In this document: positions 18,483 to 27,921 of the stretch, piece by piece
Layout of the letters: every line of letters starts with the position of its first letter
Position numbering within the stretch: position 1 is the first letter of the stretch
DNA from: Armatimonadota bacterium
GTDB lineage: Bacteria > Armatimonadota > HRBIN16
Direction: 5' to 3'
Length of the DNA stretch: 64,000 nucleotides
Assembly (NCBI GenBank): GCA_026003175.1
Contig: BPGT01000002.1
Span: forward strand, 248,001 to 312,000
Notes under the pieces: model-generated
What the model was told of the DNA's origin: nothing
The model's database searches: none
What the model saw: the letters and a program-made list of their open reading frames with translations, nothing else
Position numbers and translations under genes: made by a program

Positions 18483-20421
18483 TCACACGGGGAACGGTTT
18501 GTACAACGGGATGCGGAAGAGCCAGCTCGCCAGCGCAAGCACCCCGCATATCGCATAGTCGCCCACGATCAACCCGATGAAGAAAGGCACAGCCCTCTGG
18601 TACAGGCGCAACCCGCCTGCCCGCAGTACCGCCGCTTTGGCGACTCCGGCGATAACGATAGGCACCCACATCCACTCTAACGCCCCACTCTGCGCCATCA
18701 CGAACCCGCCCGGATGCAGCGGGAAACCAGAGGAACTGATGCCTCGCCGCCTGTAGCAACAGCACGAACAGAAAACCCCAGCCCGCTGCCAGCAGTTGTG
18801 ACGCGCCCGGTTGCGGAACCAAACCGTCTACCTGCGAGCGCAGGATATCGAACGCCTGCCTGCCCTGATAGGTGCGCCACTGGTCGGTGATAGCCGACGC
18901 CGCGCCGTAGCGGTAGTACACGTCCAGCGCAATCCACAGGCTGGCAAGGATGCTGAGCACGGAGGCGATACCCAGCGAGAGCAGGAAGGGCTTGCGAGGC
19001 AGGCGCACGGTATCGGCGAGGGTAAGCATCTCCGAGTAGGTGGGGAGAGCGTGCGCGCGGAAATCGCCAAACGAGAACCAGCGCAGATACGCCAGCCCCA
19101 CGCCCTCCGAAAGGGGCATCGGCGAACGCACCAGAGCACGTGTCCACCACGCCACGTCGTTGCCGGGGTTCCAGATGGGTCCCAGCGCAGCCCGCAACCA
19201 GCCAATGCTCACCATGCACAGAAAGAACACCAGAAACAGCGTCACCGCTACCACAGGGCGAAGCCCCAGCGCGATGCCGAAAGCCACCAGCACCGCCAGC
19301 GAGCCAGCGAAAACCAGCCACCACAGCCGCTCAGTGCGATGACGCAGCGATTCCTTCACCCGTTCTCTGGCAGACCATGCCACCACCAGCGCGAACGCCA
19401 CAATCGCCCCCTGAGCTTGCTCGCCTGCATAGGGGAAGCCCGAACCACCTCCGCCCGCCTGATTCAGCCCCCATACCCCCGCCATCAGATTCTCGCCTTT
19501 CATCAGTGCGAAAAAGAAGGCGCAGGAGAAGAGGATGTTCGTGGGAACCAGCGCGAACAGACCGATGACGCTGGGATAAAAGGTAAGATACAGTGTGCCG
19601 ATGCCGTTCCATGGCGGAGGCAGTCGGCTGCCGATTTCGGTGGGCAGCACACGCAGTTCGGGTACCGAGGGAATCATGTAATGCAGGGCGTTCATCCCCT
19701 GCATCCCCACCGCCAGCACAATGCCCGCCCAGAGCAACGGGTTTCTGCCCGATCGCTCGCGGGTCAACACCAGCGGCAGCTGGAGCATGGGGAAGGTCAG
19801 CCTCTCACGCTTCGCCCAGTGCACGCTGAAGACCATCGCCAGGCAGAACTGCGCCACGAGCAATGTGCCGATAAACCCTGTCCACACCAGTACCGGCACC
19901 AGCCATGCCTTCCACACCTGAGGCTGATAGAAGCTGGATTGCCCGACGAAGAACCCTTTCACCACATCGGGCGAGCGTGGAGCGGCCCACGCGGGAATAT
20001 GCGCCCAGAACTCCTCCCACCGATTGCCTGCGTTGGCAAACCAGAAGGGGGCAACCAGCGTGGTCACCAGAAACTGCACCATGCCCATCGTGGAGATGCC
20101 GACTGTGCCTGCCACCACCGCGTATATCCACAGCACCTCCCGTCTGCCCAGAGCAGGTGCCACCAGACGAACCAGCAGCAGCGCAAGCAGCACTACCACT
20201 GCCGCGACAGGTAGGGAGCTGGAGGCCAGGTCCGCCGAGCGGTACAGGATCTCGCTGCGGAACACCCAGATGCACACCAGCGGCGCCAGCAGGATACTGC
20301 TCCAGAAAGCGATGCGCACGGCTGAGGAGAACCGCCTCGCGGAGTCGGTGGTGTCCTGGAGCGAAATGGGATGGGATATGTTTGGTTGGACTGTGTTCAT
20401 AACTACTGGCTTTTCGGACAC
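18483..20421 (-). CDS. DUF6785/DUF6784-type multi-pass membrane protein (frameshifted near C-terminus)
   Basis: Polytopic inner-membrane protein of about 645 residues with a dozen or so hydrophobic segments. The pattern (APFWFANAGNRWEEFW, SSFYQPQVWKAWLVPVLVW, LTFPMLQLPL) is that of the DUF6785 family found with glycosidases in Armatimonadota and Planctomycetota; function unknown, possibly transport. The main frame runs into non-hydrophobic sequence after HQFLWFP. The genuine C-terminus (HPGGFVMAQSGALEWMWVP ... SWLFRIPLYKPFPV) continues in another frame and stops at 18483. One surplus C opposite 18721-18723 explains this. The start is GTG 20421 or ATG 20400; neither has a strong ribosome site. 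Confidence 0.75.
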
Positions 20422-20436
20422 GGTGGCCCAGGTGAG

Positions 20437-21312
20437 TTATGTCCTCAACAGCTGCACTAGGTCTCTCCACAAACTGTCTGAATCCACCTTTTTGATCCAC
20501 CGGACACTGGGATACAGATGTCCCTCGCGCGGCACGAACTCGAAATCCAGGTTGTCCGACAAGTAAGGGCGCGGCAACTTCTCCACCTCCGTCCAGCCCA
20601 GTAGGTGCGCCGTCACGATCTCATCCCAGATGGGCCAGGCATCGTCCCTGCCTGTTACATCCTTCACCACTTTCGGCTGCGATTGCAGCCACCACCGTAG
20701 CAACCTCACCAGATAATCGCCGGTCTCCCCACAGTTCACAAAAAGCGACTGCGCTCTGTCCAGCGTCATCAGCAGGTCGCGCAGGCAGGTAACGGCGGGT
20801 CCAATAGTCAGCGGCACCGGCGCGTCCAGAATCACCTGCCACGCTTTGGGGTCGTTTTGCACGTTGAACTCGCGTCCGCCACCCTCCACGCTGTGAAAAG
20901 CCATCGAAACCATCTGGACACGCTCCGCCAGAGAGGGCTCTAACAACAACGCCGATGCCGCGTCGGTCGCCGCGCCGATGGTGAGCAGGGTCAACGGTCG
21001 GGATGGGGTATGCCGCCGTGCGGTTTCGATGATGAACTCTATCCCCTCATTGCGCTGGGGCTTGTCCACGCTTTCCAGTGGCGTGCTGGAGCCGGGTATC
21101 ACTGGCGGTTTCTCCGCGATGTCCAGATGGCTCAGCACCTCCTGCGCCACCTCCGCCGAACGTTGCGCCGTCAAGTAGGGCGTGTGCGTGGTCACAATGC
21201 CCAACAGGTGGATACGCGGATGCAGGGCGAGGTGCGCAATCGCCCACTGGTCGTCCATCTCCGCGCCCACGTCGGTGGAGAGCACAACATCGATGCGTTC
21301 ACTCCATGTCAC
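20437..21312 (-). CDS. Inosine/uridine-preferring nucleoside hydrolase family protein
   Basis: N-ribohydrolase fold of 291 residues. The N-terminal STDVGAEMDDQWAIAHLAL holds the calcium-binding Asp cluster (DxDxxxDD-like, here TDVGAEMDD). LLGIVTTHTPY, LLTIGAATDAASAL and the C-terminal DEIVTAHLLG (metal Asp and His) complete the active site pattern. Typical members cleave nucleosides to base and ribose, but some secreted or plant-polymer-associated relatives act on other ribosides. GTG start. It precedes the DUF6785 and glycosidase genes in an apparent operon, so a role in carbohydrate use is possible. Confidence 0.75.
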   Translation of the reverse strand: MTWSERIDVVLSTDVGAEMDDQWAIAHLALHPRIHLLGIVTTHTPYLTAQRSAEVAQEVLSHLDIAEKPPVIPGSSTPLESVDKPQRNEGIEFIIETARRHTPSRPLTLLTIGAATDAASALLLEPSLAERVQMVSMAFHSVEGGGREFNVQNDPKAWQVILDAPVPLTIGPAVTCLRDLLMTLDRAQSLFVNCGETGDYLVRLLRWWLQSQPKVVKDVTGRDDAWPIWDEIVTAHLLGWTEVEKLPRPYLSDNLDFEFVPREGHLYPSVRWIKKVDSDSLWRDLVQLLRT

Positions 21313-21367
21313 TGTCTTTTCGGATAACCTCCCCTCTCTGCAATCTGTCAGAGGGCATATTCGGCAT

Positions 21368-21595
21368 CTACTTTTTGCCTGCCTGCTGCTCCAGTCGCTG
21401 CATCACCTCAGGAGTCACGCCGGGCAGTTGTCCTTTGCGGGCGCGCTCCAGCAACTCCTGGCGCATCGCCTGCTCGTTCATTCCCTTATCGGGTTTGGTT
21501 GCCCACCAGTAGGCTACCCCTACGATCAAGAGCACTACCGCCACAATAAGCAACGCCACAGGTGCGGGTACTTCACGTCGCATATCTGCGTTCAC
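21368..21595 (-). CDS. Small single-pass membrane protein (prepilin-associated type)
   Basis: Unrecognised protein of 75 residues (71 if translation starts at ATG 21583). A basic N-terminus with Pro is followed by one transmembrane helix (VALLIVAVVLLIVGVAYWW), a KPDKG linker and a charged helix (NEQAMRQELLERARKG). It lies eight bases downstream of a prepilin gene. A protein of the same architecture at 41822 also neighbours a prepilin gene. It could be a membrane partner, but no family is recognised. Confidence 0.65.
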   Translation of the reverse strand: MNADMRREVPAPVALLIVAVVLLIVGVAYWWATKPDKGMNEQAMRQELLERARKGQLPGVTPEVMQRLEQQAGKK

Positions 21596-21603
21596 CTCAC
21601 TGT

Positions 21604-22110
21604 TTAAACTGTATGGACAAGCGTTGTGGGGGAGGCTTTCTGGACAGACGGCTCGGCAGGAGCCTCACCCTCCCCCACGAAAGGCGTTCGATGTGCGTTT
21701 CCGTACGCGTCGCACAAGAGAATGGTGACATCGCACACACAGCCCTTGCCTCCGATGAAGGGTGACCCCACCCAGAGTGGCCAGTAGAACTCGTTCAGGT
21801 GGCGCGGAGCCGACGGACAGACCCACGCACCTTCGTTCTTGATATAGGGCTGCACCACACAGCGCCAGGTGACGTACGACAGCTCCGGGGTAAACGAGAA
21901 GATACGGTTGAGCGGGAGCGTCTCATCGTAGTCCTGCGCATACATCAGCACTGCCAGCCCTATCTGCTTCATGTTGCTGATGCAGGAGGCTTGCCGCGCC
22001 TTTTCGCGAGCCTGGGCGAACACCGGGAACAGGATAGCCGCCAGTATCGCGATAATAGCGATGACGACAAGCAACTCAATCAGGGTAAAGGCACGTCGTG
22101 ACACTCGCAT
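21604..22110 (-). CDS. DUF1559-like prepilin, short form ending in a dispersed repeat
   Basis: Prepilin-like protein of 168 residues: [20 protein letters not shown] leader and N-helix, [30 protein letters not shown]. The C-terminal DGH motif of longer paralogues is missing. Instead the frame reads into [18 protein letters not shown], which is the translation of the CTCCTGCCGAGCCGT-type repeat at 21648-21672, then stops. The ancestral C-terminus therefore seems to have been replaced by the repeat. The ATG at 22110 has AGGAGG about seven bases before it; the open frame extends 18 codons further into the lacI tail. Confidence 0.8.
   Translation of the reverse strand: MRVSRRAFTLIELLVVIAIIAILAAILFPVFAQAREKARQASCISNMKQIGLAVLMYAQDYDETLPLNRIFSFTPELSYVTWRCVVQPYIKNEGAWVCPSAPRHLNEFYWPLWVGSPFIGGKGCVCDVTILLCDAYGNAHRTPFVGEGEAPAEPSVQKASPTTLVHTV
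21648..21672 (-). repeat. GEAPAEP/GSAGASP dispersed repeat inside the prepilin gene
   Basis: Inverted copy of the element also seen at 9274-9288 and 35011-35035, with core ACGGCTCGGCAGGAG on the plus strand followed by CCTCACCCTC. In this copy it supplies coding sequence (EGEAPAEP) to the 3' end of the prepilin gene. Confidence 0.7.
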
Positions 22111-22133
22111 GGTTGGAACCTCCTTCTGGAATC

Positions 22134-23171
22134 TCAAGTTTGTGCTTGCAACAGGCTTCCGCACGACTCCCGAATCACGAGCTGCGTGGGAAGCTTAATA
22201 CACTCCACAGGCAAGTCCATGTTCTGCAAGCGGTGCATCAACCGGCGCGCGGCGATTTGCCCCATCTGGCGCGGGTCCTGATGCACTGTGGTCAACCGCA
22301 GGTGACGTCCGACCTCTGTATTCCCATAACCCACGATAGCCAGCTGCTGAGGCACCTGAACACCATGTTCACGAGCCACTTGCATGGCTTCCGCGGCGAG
22401 GTCATCGTTGGCAGCAAACAGAGCGGTGGGCGGCTCGGGCAGGTGCAACAGCTCCGCCACTATCTCGTGGATGCGCTCCACGGGCATAAAGAACGAATCG
22501 CCGCGTATCCACTCGTCGCGAGGTTCTATCCCCGCGCTCTGCAGGGCAAGCAGGTATCCCGCCTGGCGGTCGCGCGCCGCACTCATGTCTGAGCCTGCGC
22601 TTAGATGCACGATGCGACGATGCCCCAGTCGGATGAGGTGCTCTACCGCCTTTCTGGCTCCCGCCACATCGTCAGATACCACGCAATCCGCCTCGCCCTC
22701 AAAGGTGTGCTCATCCACAATCACCAGAGGCACCCCTTCGCGCTTTAACATGCGCACCCAAGTACCAGAAGATGCCCCCGCAACAGCAATAGAGACAATA
22801 CCGTCCACGCGATGCTCTAGCAGCATCTCCACCTGCCTGGTTTCCAGTTCGGCGTTGTGTCGCGAATCGGCAAGCAGCACCCGGTAATCGGTGGCGGTAC
22901 ATACCTCTTGAATGCCGTCCATAATCAGCGCGTGGAAGCTGCTGTCCATACGGGGTATCAGCACGCCGATGGTCTGTGTTGTGCCACGCACCAGTCCGCG
23001 TGCCAGGCTGTTCGGGCGATAGCCCAGCTCCCGCGCTGCCTGCCAGATGCGCTCACGGGTAGACTGCGGGATGACCACGTCCTGACGCCCGCTCAGCACG
23101 TAGGACACGGTAGTCTGAGAAACCCCCGCCCGTTTGGCGACATCCACCATACTCGGTTTGCGTCGAGTCAT
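22134..23171 (-). CDS. LacI-family transcriptional regulator
   Basis: DNA-binding repressor of 345 residues. An N-terminal LacI helix-turn-helix ([20 protein letters not shown]) and hinge helix ([10 protein letters not shown]) are followed by a periplasmic-binding-protein-like effector domain ([42 protein letters not shown]). Effector likely a sugar; identity unknown. ATG 23171 is favoured, with AGAGG before it. Three operator-like palindromes lie in the divergent intergenic region, so it probably represses itself and the hydrolase/glycosidase gene at 23377. Confidence 0.92.
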   Translation of the reverse strand: MTRRKPSMVDVAKRAGVSQTTVSYVLSGRQDVVIPQSTRERIWQAARELGYRPNSLARGLVRGTTQTIGVLIPRMDSSFHALIMDGIQEVCTATDYRVLLADSRHNAELETRQVEMLLEHRVDGIVSIAVAGASSGTWVRMLKREGVPLVIVDEHTFEGEADCVVSDDVAGARKAVEHLIRLGHRRIVHLSAGSDMSAARDRQAGYLLALQSAGIEPRDEWIRGDSFFMPVERIHEIVAELLHLPEPPTALFAANDDLAAEAMQVAREHGVQVPQQLAIVGYGNTEVGRHLRLTTVHQDPRQMGQIAARRLMHRLQNMDLPVECIKLPTQLVIRESCGSLLQAQT

Positions 23172-23197
23172 GTCAGCCTCTTTCCATTGTTGAAAGG

Positions 23198-23243
23198 TAT
23201 CACTGATAAGTTTCACTGATACGCTTCAATTGTATCACTGTCA
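23198..23243. promoter_or_regulatory. Three LacI-type operator palindromes
   Basis: TATCACTGATA (23198-23208) is a perfect inverted repeat around a central C. TTTCACTGATA (23211-23221) and TATCACTGTCA (23233-23243) are near copies. They are spaced 13 and 22 bases apart start to start and lie between the regulator gene and the divergent hydrolase gene. Confidence 0.7.
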
Positions 23244-23376
23244 TTGCGTTTCTGTCAAGGGTTTTCAGGGGGATGTTCGAAAAAATTTCTCCCCTTGCAC
23301 ACGCCTTTGTGAGGGCAAACAACAGGAACTTCCTTGCTTCGGCGCTAACATTTTGCTTCAAAAGGAGGGATCTCCC

Positions 23377-25851
23377 ATGAACCAGCAGCTTACCATACGC
23401 CGAATGCGCTTTAACGCTCGCACACCAGCGGAAGCGCGCCGATGGCAGACGCAGGCGCGACAGAAGCTGTTTGAACTGATGATGGGTGGCGCACTACCGC
23501 CGCGTGTTGCGCTCAACCCGCAATCTCTACGGCGCATTGAGGTGCCGGCGGGCGGGTACGTGTTGCAAGAGATCACTCTCCAAACCCTGCCCGACCGCCG
23601 CGTGCACGCTTGGCTTGCCACCCCGCAAAAGGTTTCGGGCAAAGTGCCTGCGGTACTGGCTTTGCACGGTCACGGTGGTACTGGCGAGCAGGTGTTGAAA
23701 GGTGAAGGGCTATACTGGTACGGGCGCGTGCTGACAGAAATGGGCTACGTGGTGCTGGCGCCCGACATCGGCTCGCACGACCTGCAGCACAAGGAATGGT
23801 CTCTGATGGGCGAGCGAGTATGGGATTGCCTGCGGTGTATCGATTATCTGGTCAGCCTGCCGCAGGTGGACGCGAGGCATCTCGGTGTAGTGGGACTATC
23901 GCTGGGTGGAGAGACCACCATGTACGTCGCTGCGCTGGACGAGCGGGTGAAAATCGCCTGCAGCAGCGGCTGGCTGACTACCGTAGAGAACATGAAAAAC
24001 GGTCACTGTCCCTGCTGGAATTTCCCCGGGTTGGAAGAGCACTTTGATTTCGCCGATATCTTTGCCTGCGTTGCGCCTCGCGTGCTCCTCTGCGAACTGG
24101 GAGAGCAGGAGAAGGTGCCGGGTGGCTTCCCCACCTCCATCGCTCGCCAGCCTGCACAGGAGATCGCGCAGGTGTACCGCATTTTCCATGCGGAGGAGAA
24201 TTTCTATCTGGACACCCATCCGGGTGGGCACGTGTTTCGAGGCAACCGCTGGTGGAGGACGTTGCCGAATGTGCTGGGGGCAGCACCACCCTGGCGGGAG
24301 CAGCGCGATGTTGCCCGCGAAGCTCTGCGACGCGGTGAAATTGCCCGACGTGCCTTCCTGCGTGCGCTGGAGGTGCTGGACGGCTGGTGGGCGATACGCG
24401 ATAAAGAGACCGACCTGCTACCTCGCCGCATTGACCAGCGCGTGTGGGCGCCCAATGACAACGCCGCCGACCTCGTGCCCTTCCTGTACCTCACCGCGCA
24501 TTGCCTGGCGCCCGAACGTCTGGCAGACATCAAGCGCATCTTCGACAACGAACGCAGGTTCACCAATCGCCTCGGGGTGTTGCCCGACTGGTATGACCTG
24601 CAAAAGAAGGCGTTCGTGTATCCCGAGGTGGACATCCGCCGACTGGTGTTTGGCGCGGCAGAATACTGCAAAGACGGCTTAATACCGATGACCGAGGTGA
24701 TGGGCAGGGGCTGGTGGACGGAACGCATGACCGAGCTGGTGGAGGCAATCTTCGCACACGCTCCGGTGCGCTCGGAGTGGGGGAACCTGCCCGCCGACGA
24801 TACCGAGGTGAATGGCGAGTGCCTTCAGGTACTAAGCCGCCTGTTCTTCATGACGCGCGACGAACGCTACCTGCGCTGGGCGGAACGTATCGGCGATGCC
24901 TACTGCTTCGAGGTGATTCCACAAAACGGAGGTCTCCCGGCGCACCGCTGGGATTTCATCGCCCACAAGCCGTTGAACGACGTGTTGAGCCTCAACGACC
25001 ACGGCAACGAGATTATCGGCGGACTCTCCGAACTGTACCTGATGATGCGCGAGGCGAACCCCGCGAAAGCAAAGCGTTACGAACGCCCCCTGCGCCAGAT
25101 GTTCCACCGTCTGCTGGAAAGGGCGCGCAATGCGGATGGCTTGTGGTACGGCTTGCTCACCGCATCCACCACCGAGGTACGCAACAGGGACGTGCCCGAC
25201 ACCTGGGGCTATGCACTGAGCGGAGTATACACCTTTGGGCTGGCGACGGCAGACGAACGATTCATCGAAGCGGCGAGGTTCGCGCTGGAACGTATCTATC
25301 AGCCTCAGTATCTATTGTGGGAGGGAGCGGATTCCTTCGCCGACTCCATCGAGGGCGCGTTGCTGTTACTCAACCGTCTGCCCGTTGCCAGTGGCTTTCG
25401 CTGGCTGGAAGCGGTGTTGCCCCACTTGCTGGGCAAGCAACGCGAGGACGGCATCGTGGAGGGCTGGTACGGCGATGGCAACACTGCCCGCACGTTGCTG
25501 ATGGCTGCTTTATACTATAACCAGGGTATTGTGCCTCGCCCCTGGCGTGCCGACCTGCGTGTGGGGGCTGTCCGGCAGGGCAACAGGCTCACCATCGCGC
25601 TTACCGCCGAGCACAACTGGCAGGGCGCGCTACAGTTCGACCGTCCACGCCATCGCGAATACCTGCGTCTACCCATCAATTACCCCCGACTCAACGAGTT
25701 CCCTGAGTGGTTTACGGTAGACGCGAACAGCCTGTATCGTGTGCGAGTGAGGCGCCAGGAGCGTCGATTAAACGGTGAGGAGCTAAGGCGAGGACTGCCG
25801 GTATCCATCCGGCAGGGGCAGACGGTCGTGGTAACGGTGGAAGGTTTTTGA
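23377..25851 (+). CDS. Alpha/beta-hydrolase fused to an (alpha/alpha)-barrel glycosidase-like domain
   Basis: Two-domain protein of 824 residues with no obvious signal peptide. Residues about 60-300 form an alpha/beta hydrolase of the acetyl-xylan-esterase/dienelactone-hydrolase type, with oxyanion region ALHGHGGTG, nucleophile elbow GLSLGGE and a candidate His in THPGGHVF. The remaining part is helical and rich in Trp and acidic residues (WGNLPADDTEVNGECLQVL, LNDHGNEIIGGLSELYLMM, DTWGYALSGVYTFGL), resembling six-hairpin glycosidases such as unsaturated glucuronyl hydrolase-like folds. Deacylation plus depolymerisation of one polysaccharide is a reasonable inference. The ATG has AAAGGAGGG upstream; divergent LacI control is likely. 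Confidence 0.7.
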   Translation: MNQQLTIRRMRFNARTPAEARRWQTQARQKLFELMMGGALPPRVALNPQSLRRIEVPAGGYVLQEITLQTLPDRRVHAWLATPQKVSGKVPAVLALHGHGGTGEQVLKGEGLYWYGRVLTEMGYVVLAPDIGSHDLQHKEWSLMGERVWDCLRCIDYLVSLPQVDARHLGVVGLSLGGETTMYVAALDERVKIACSSGWLTTVENMKNGHCPCWNFPGLEEHFDFADIFACVAPRVLLCELGEQEKVPGGFPTSIARQPAQEIAQVYRIFHAEENFYLDTHPGGHVFRGNRWWRTLPNVLGAAPPWREQRDVAREALRRGEIARRAFLRALEVLDGWWAIRDKETDLLPRRIDQRVWAPNDNAADLVPFLYLTAHCLAPERLADIKRIFDNERRFTNRLGVLPDWYDLQKKAFVYPEVDIRRLVFGAAEYCKDGLIPMTEVMGRGWWTERMTELVEAIFAHAPVRSEWGNLPADDTEVNGECLQVLSRLFFMTRDERYLRWAERIGDAYCFEVIPQNGGLPAHRWDFIAHKPLNDVLSLNDHGNEIIGGLSELYLMMREANPAKAKRYERPLRQMFHRLLERARNADGLWYGLLTASTTEVRNRDVPDTWGYALSGVYTFGLATADERFIEAARFALERIYQPQYLLWEGADSFADSIEGALLLLNRLPVASGFRWLEAVLPHLLGKQREDGIVEGWYGDGNTARTLLMAALYYNQGIVPRPWRADLRVGAVRQGNRLTIALTAEHNWQGALQFDRPRHREYLRLPINYPRLNEFPEWFTVDANSLYRVRVRRQERRLNGEELRRGLPVSIRQGQTVVVTVEGF

Positions 25852-25914
25852 ACCTGTGCCGCTGTTAGGTGGAGAGAATCCACTTTCGTCCAAAAGCGTG
25901 GTAAACTCTTATGT

Positions 25915-27279
25915 GTGAGTAGTTTGCTGGTCGCCATAGACAAGCTGCGCCAGGTCACACGCGGCACGAAATGGGAAGGATGCCTGTATCTGGTGGGCGG
26001 TGTGGTACGCGATGAACTACTTGGTCGCCCTCTACCACCGGATGTGGACATCGTGACCGAGCAAAACGCGCTGGAGCTGGCGCATTGGTTGCACGCGCAA
26101 GGGGTAGCTGACCATCTGCCCGTTACCTATCCGCGCTTCGGCACAGCCATGGTGCACATCGAGGGGGTGCCATTCGAGCTGGTGACCGCGCGACGTGAGA
26201 GCTACTCTGCCGACAGCCGCAAGCCAGTGCAGGTACAGCCTGCCACCCTGCGCGAGGACGCCTTCCGTCGCGACTTTACGGTCAATACCCTCATGCGCAA
26301 CCTGCACACCGGCGAACTGCTCGACCTGACGGGCGTGGGGCTAAGCGACCTGCAGGCGGGGCTGTTGCGCACTCCGCTGGACCCAATGGTGACCTTTGAA
26401 GAGGACCCTCTGCGCGCCATGCGGGCGGTACGATTCGCCGCACAGCTGGACTTCGACATCGAGCTGAACACCCTCGAGGCGATTCGTAAGACCGCGCATC
26501 GCCTGCAGATTATCAGCATGGAGCGCATCCGCGACGAGTTCACCAAGCTGCTGCAGGCGCCGCAAGCGGTAAAAGGCTTGCGGTTGCTGCGGGAAACCGG
26601 TTTGCTGGAGCAGTTCGCCCCCGAGCTGGCGGCGATGCACGGGGTGCAGCAGAACCAGTATCACCTGTACGATGTGTGGGAACATACGTTGAAGGTGGTA
26701 GAGAACCTGCCTCCTGACGCCTCGCTGGTACTTCGTCTGGCGGCACTGCTGCACGACGTGGGCAAGCCTTCCACTCGAACAGAGGACGAACGCGGGGTGC
26801 ATTTCTACGGGCATCAGAACGTCGGGGCGCAGATGGCGTCGCACCTGCTCAGACGATTGCGCTACAGCAACGACATCGTGGAACCGGTGGTAAAGCTGGT
26901 GCGTCTGCACATGCGCCCGGGCGAGTATGACTACTCTTGGAGCGACGCAGCGGTGCGTCGACTGGTTCGTGATGCCAACGGATTGCTGGATCACTTGCTC
27001 ACTCTGGTCAGAGCAGACATCGCGGCAAGCCATCCCGCCTTTCCGAAGGCAGACATCGATGCGCTCGAACAGCGTATCCGGGTGCTCACTTCTCGCGAGG
27101 ATGTACAGCATCTGGACAGCCCCCTGAGCGGGCGGGAGATTATGCAGATCCTGGGCATTCCGCCGGGTAAGCGGGTGGGCGAGTGTAAGGCGTTCCTGCT
27201 GAACGAGGTGATTGAGGGGAGACTCGCCCCGGATGATAAAGAGGGGGCGAAACGGTTGCTGCTGGAGCGATTTGGATAA
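25915..27279 (+). CDS. cca: CCA tRNA nucleotidyltransferase with HD domain
   Basis: Class II polymerase-beta-type tRNA nucleotidyltransferase, or poly(A)-polymerase relative, of 454 residues. The head domain shows YLVGGVVRDELLG and PDVDIVT (catalytic Asp pair), RRDFTVNTLM, DPLRAMRAVRFAAQL and ERIRDEF. An HD phosphohydrolase domain follows (AALLHDVGKPSTR, GHQNVGAQMA). It would add or repair the tRNA 3'-CCA. GTG start nine bases after a TAAACT -10-like sequence at 25901-25906, giving a very short leader. Confidence 0.9.
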   Translation: MSSLLVAIDKLRQVTRGTKWEGCLYLVGGVVRDELLGRPLPPDVDIVTEQNALELAHWLHAQGVADHLPVTYPRFGTAMVHIEGVPFELVTARRESYSADSRKPVQVQPATLREDAFRRDFTVNTLMRNLHTGELLDLTGVGLSDLQAGLLRTPLDPMVTFEEDPLRAMRAVRFAAQLDFDIELNTLEAIRKTAHRLQIISMERIRDEFTKLLQAPQAVKGLRLLRETGLLEQFAPELAAMHGVQQNQYHLYDVWEHTLKVVENLPPDASLVLRLAALLHDVGKPSTRTEDERGVHFYGHQNVGAQMASHLLRRLRYSNDIVEPVVKLVRLHMRPGEYDYSWSDAAVRRLVRDANGLLDHLLTLVRADIAASHPAFPKADIDALEQRIRVLTSREDVQHLDSPLSGREIMQILGIPPGKRVGECKAFLLNEVIEGRLAPDDKEGAKRLLLERFG

Positions 27280-27331
27280 GGCGTTAACGTTTATACCCAA
27301 AAATCTCAAGGATTTTGCCCGCAAAACCCAC

Positions 27332-27356
27332 GAATCCCCCGTTTGGGGTACGATTC
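27332..27356 (+). terminator. Candidate terminator after cca
   Basis: GAATC-CCCC, loop GTTT, GGGG-TAC-GATTC forms a stem with a three-base bulge about 50 bases past the cca stop, followed by a T-rich stretch. The rest of the gap up to the RHS fragment shows nothing recognisable. Confidence 0.4.
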
Positions 27357-27441
27357 TTGCAATTTGCTCGTAGACTTCCTGCTTCTGCTATCTCCATCTT
27401 ATGCCCAGTATAACCCAGCATCTCTGCGAAGCATGGAGTAG

Positions 27442-27921
27442 CAGTATGAACGCCTGAACGGCGCAACCACCAGCTTCGCCTACGACCAGGGTGGCAACCT
27501 GACCGGCTGGGGCAGCGCGACCGGCTGGCAATACACCCAAAACCGCCTGACCGCCGTGACCTCGCGCAACTGGACGTTCACCTACAACCTCAACGGCAAC
27601 CGCGCAACCGCGAACTGGAACGGTACGGTGCATGGCTACGCCTACGACCCGTTCGATAACCTGATTGTGGTATCGGGACCCACCAGCTACCAAGCGGTGT
27701 ATGACGCCTTCGGGCGGCGCACGTGGTATGGAACGCCAGACGACGAGCTAACGTTCATCTATGACGGAGACACTTTGCTTGAGGAAGCCGACCTGGATGG
27801 CTATCGTGCGGTGTACATCTGGGGCTTGTTGGGTCCGATTGCCCGCATCGACTTGCGCTCCCCGGCTGGAACGCGCAGCGGGTTATGGGTGGGCGCCAGC
27901 GACCGGGGCGTACCGCACTAA
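27442..27921 (+). pseudogene. RHS/YD-repeat protein fragment
   Basis: Open frame bounded upstream by a TAG at 27439-27441 and without a convincing start. It encodes typical YD repeats: TSFAYDQGGNLTGW, FTYNLNGNRATANW, HGYAYDPFDNLIVV, YDAFGRRTWYG, FIYDGDTLLEEADLDGY. The usual RHS hyperconserved core and variable toxin tip are missing; the frame ends soon after RAVYIWGLLGPIARI. It is a piece of a large secreted RHS protein left between cca and the kinase gene, whose 3' end it meets tail to tail. Confidence 0.75.

Noticed and set aside
18811-20214. Long plus-strand open frame (467 codons) opposite the DUF6785 gene
   Set aside because: Composition (Gln/His/Arg-rich) is typical of a shadow of hydrophobic codons on the other strand.
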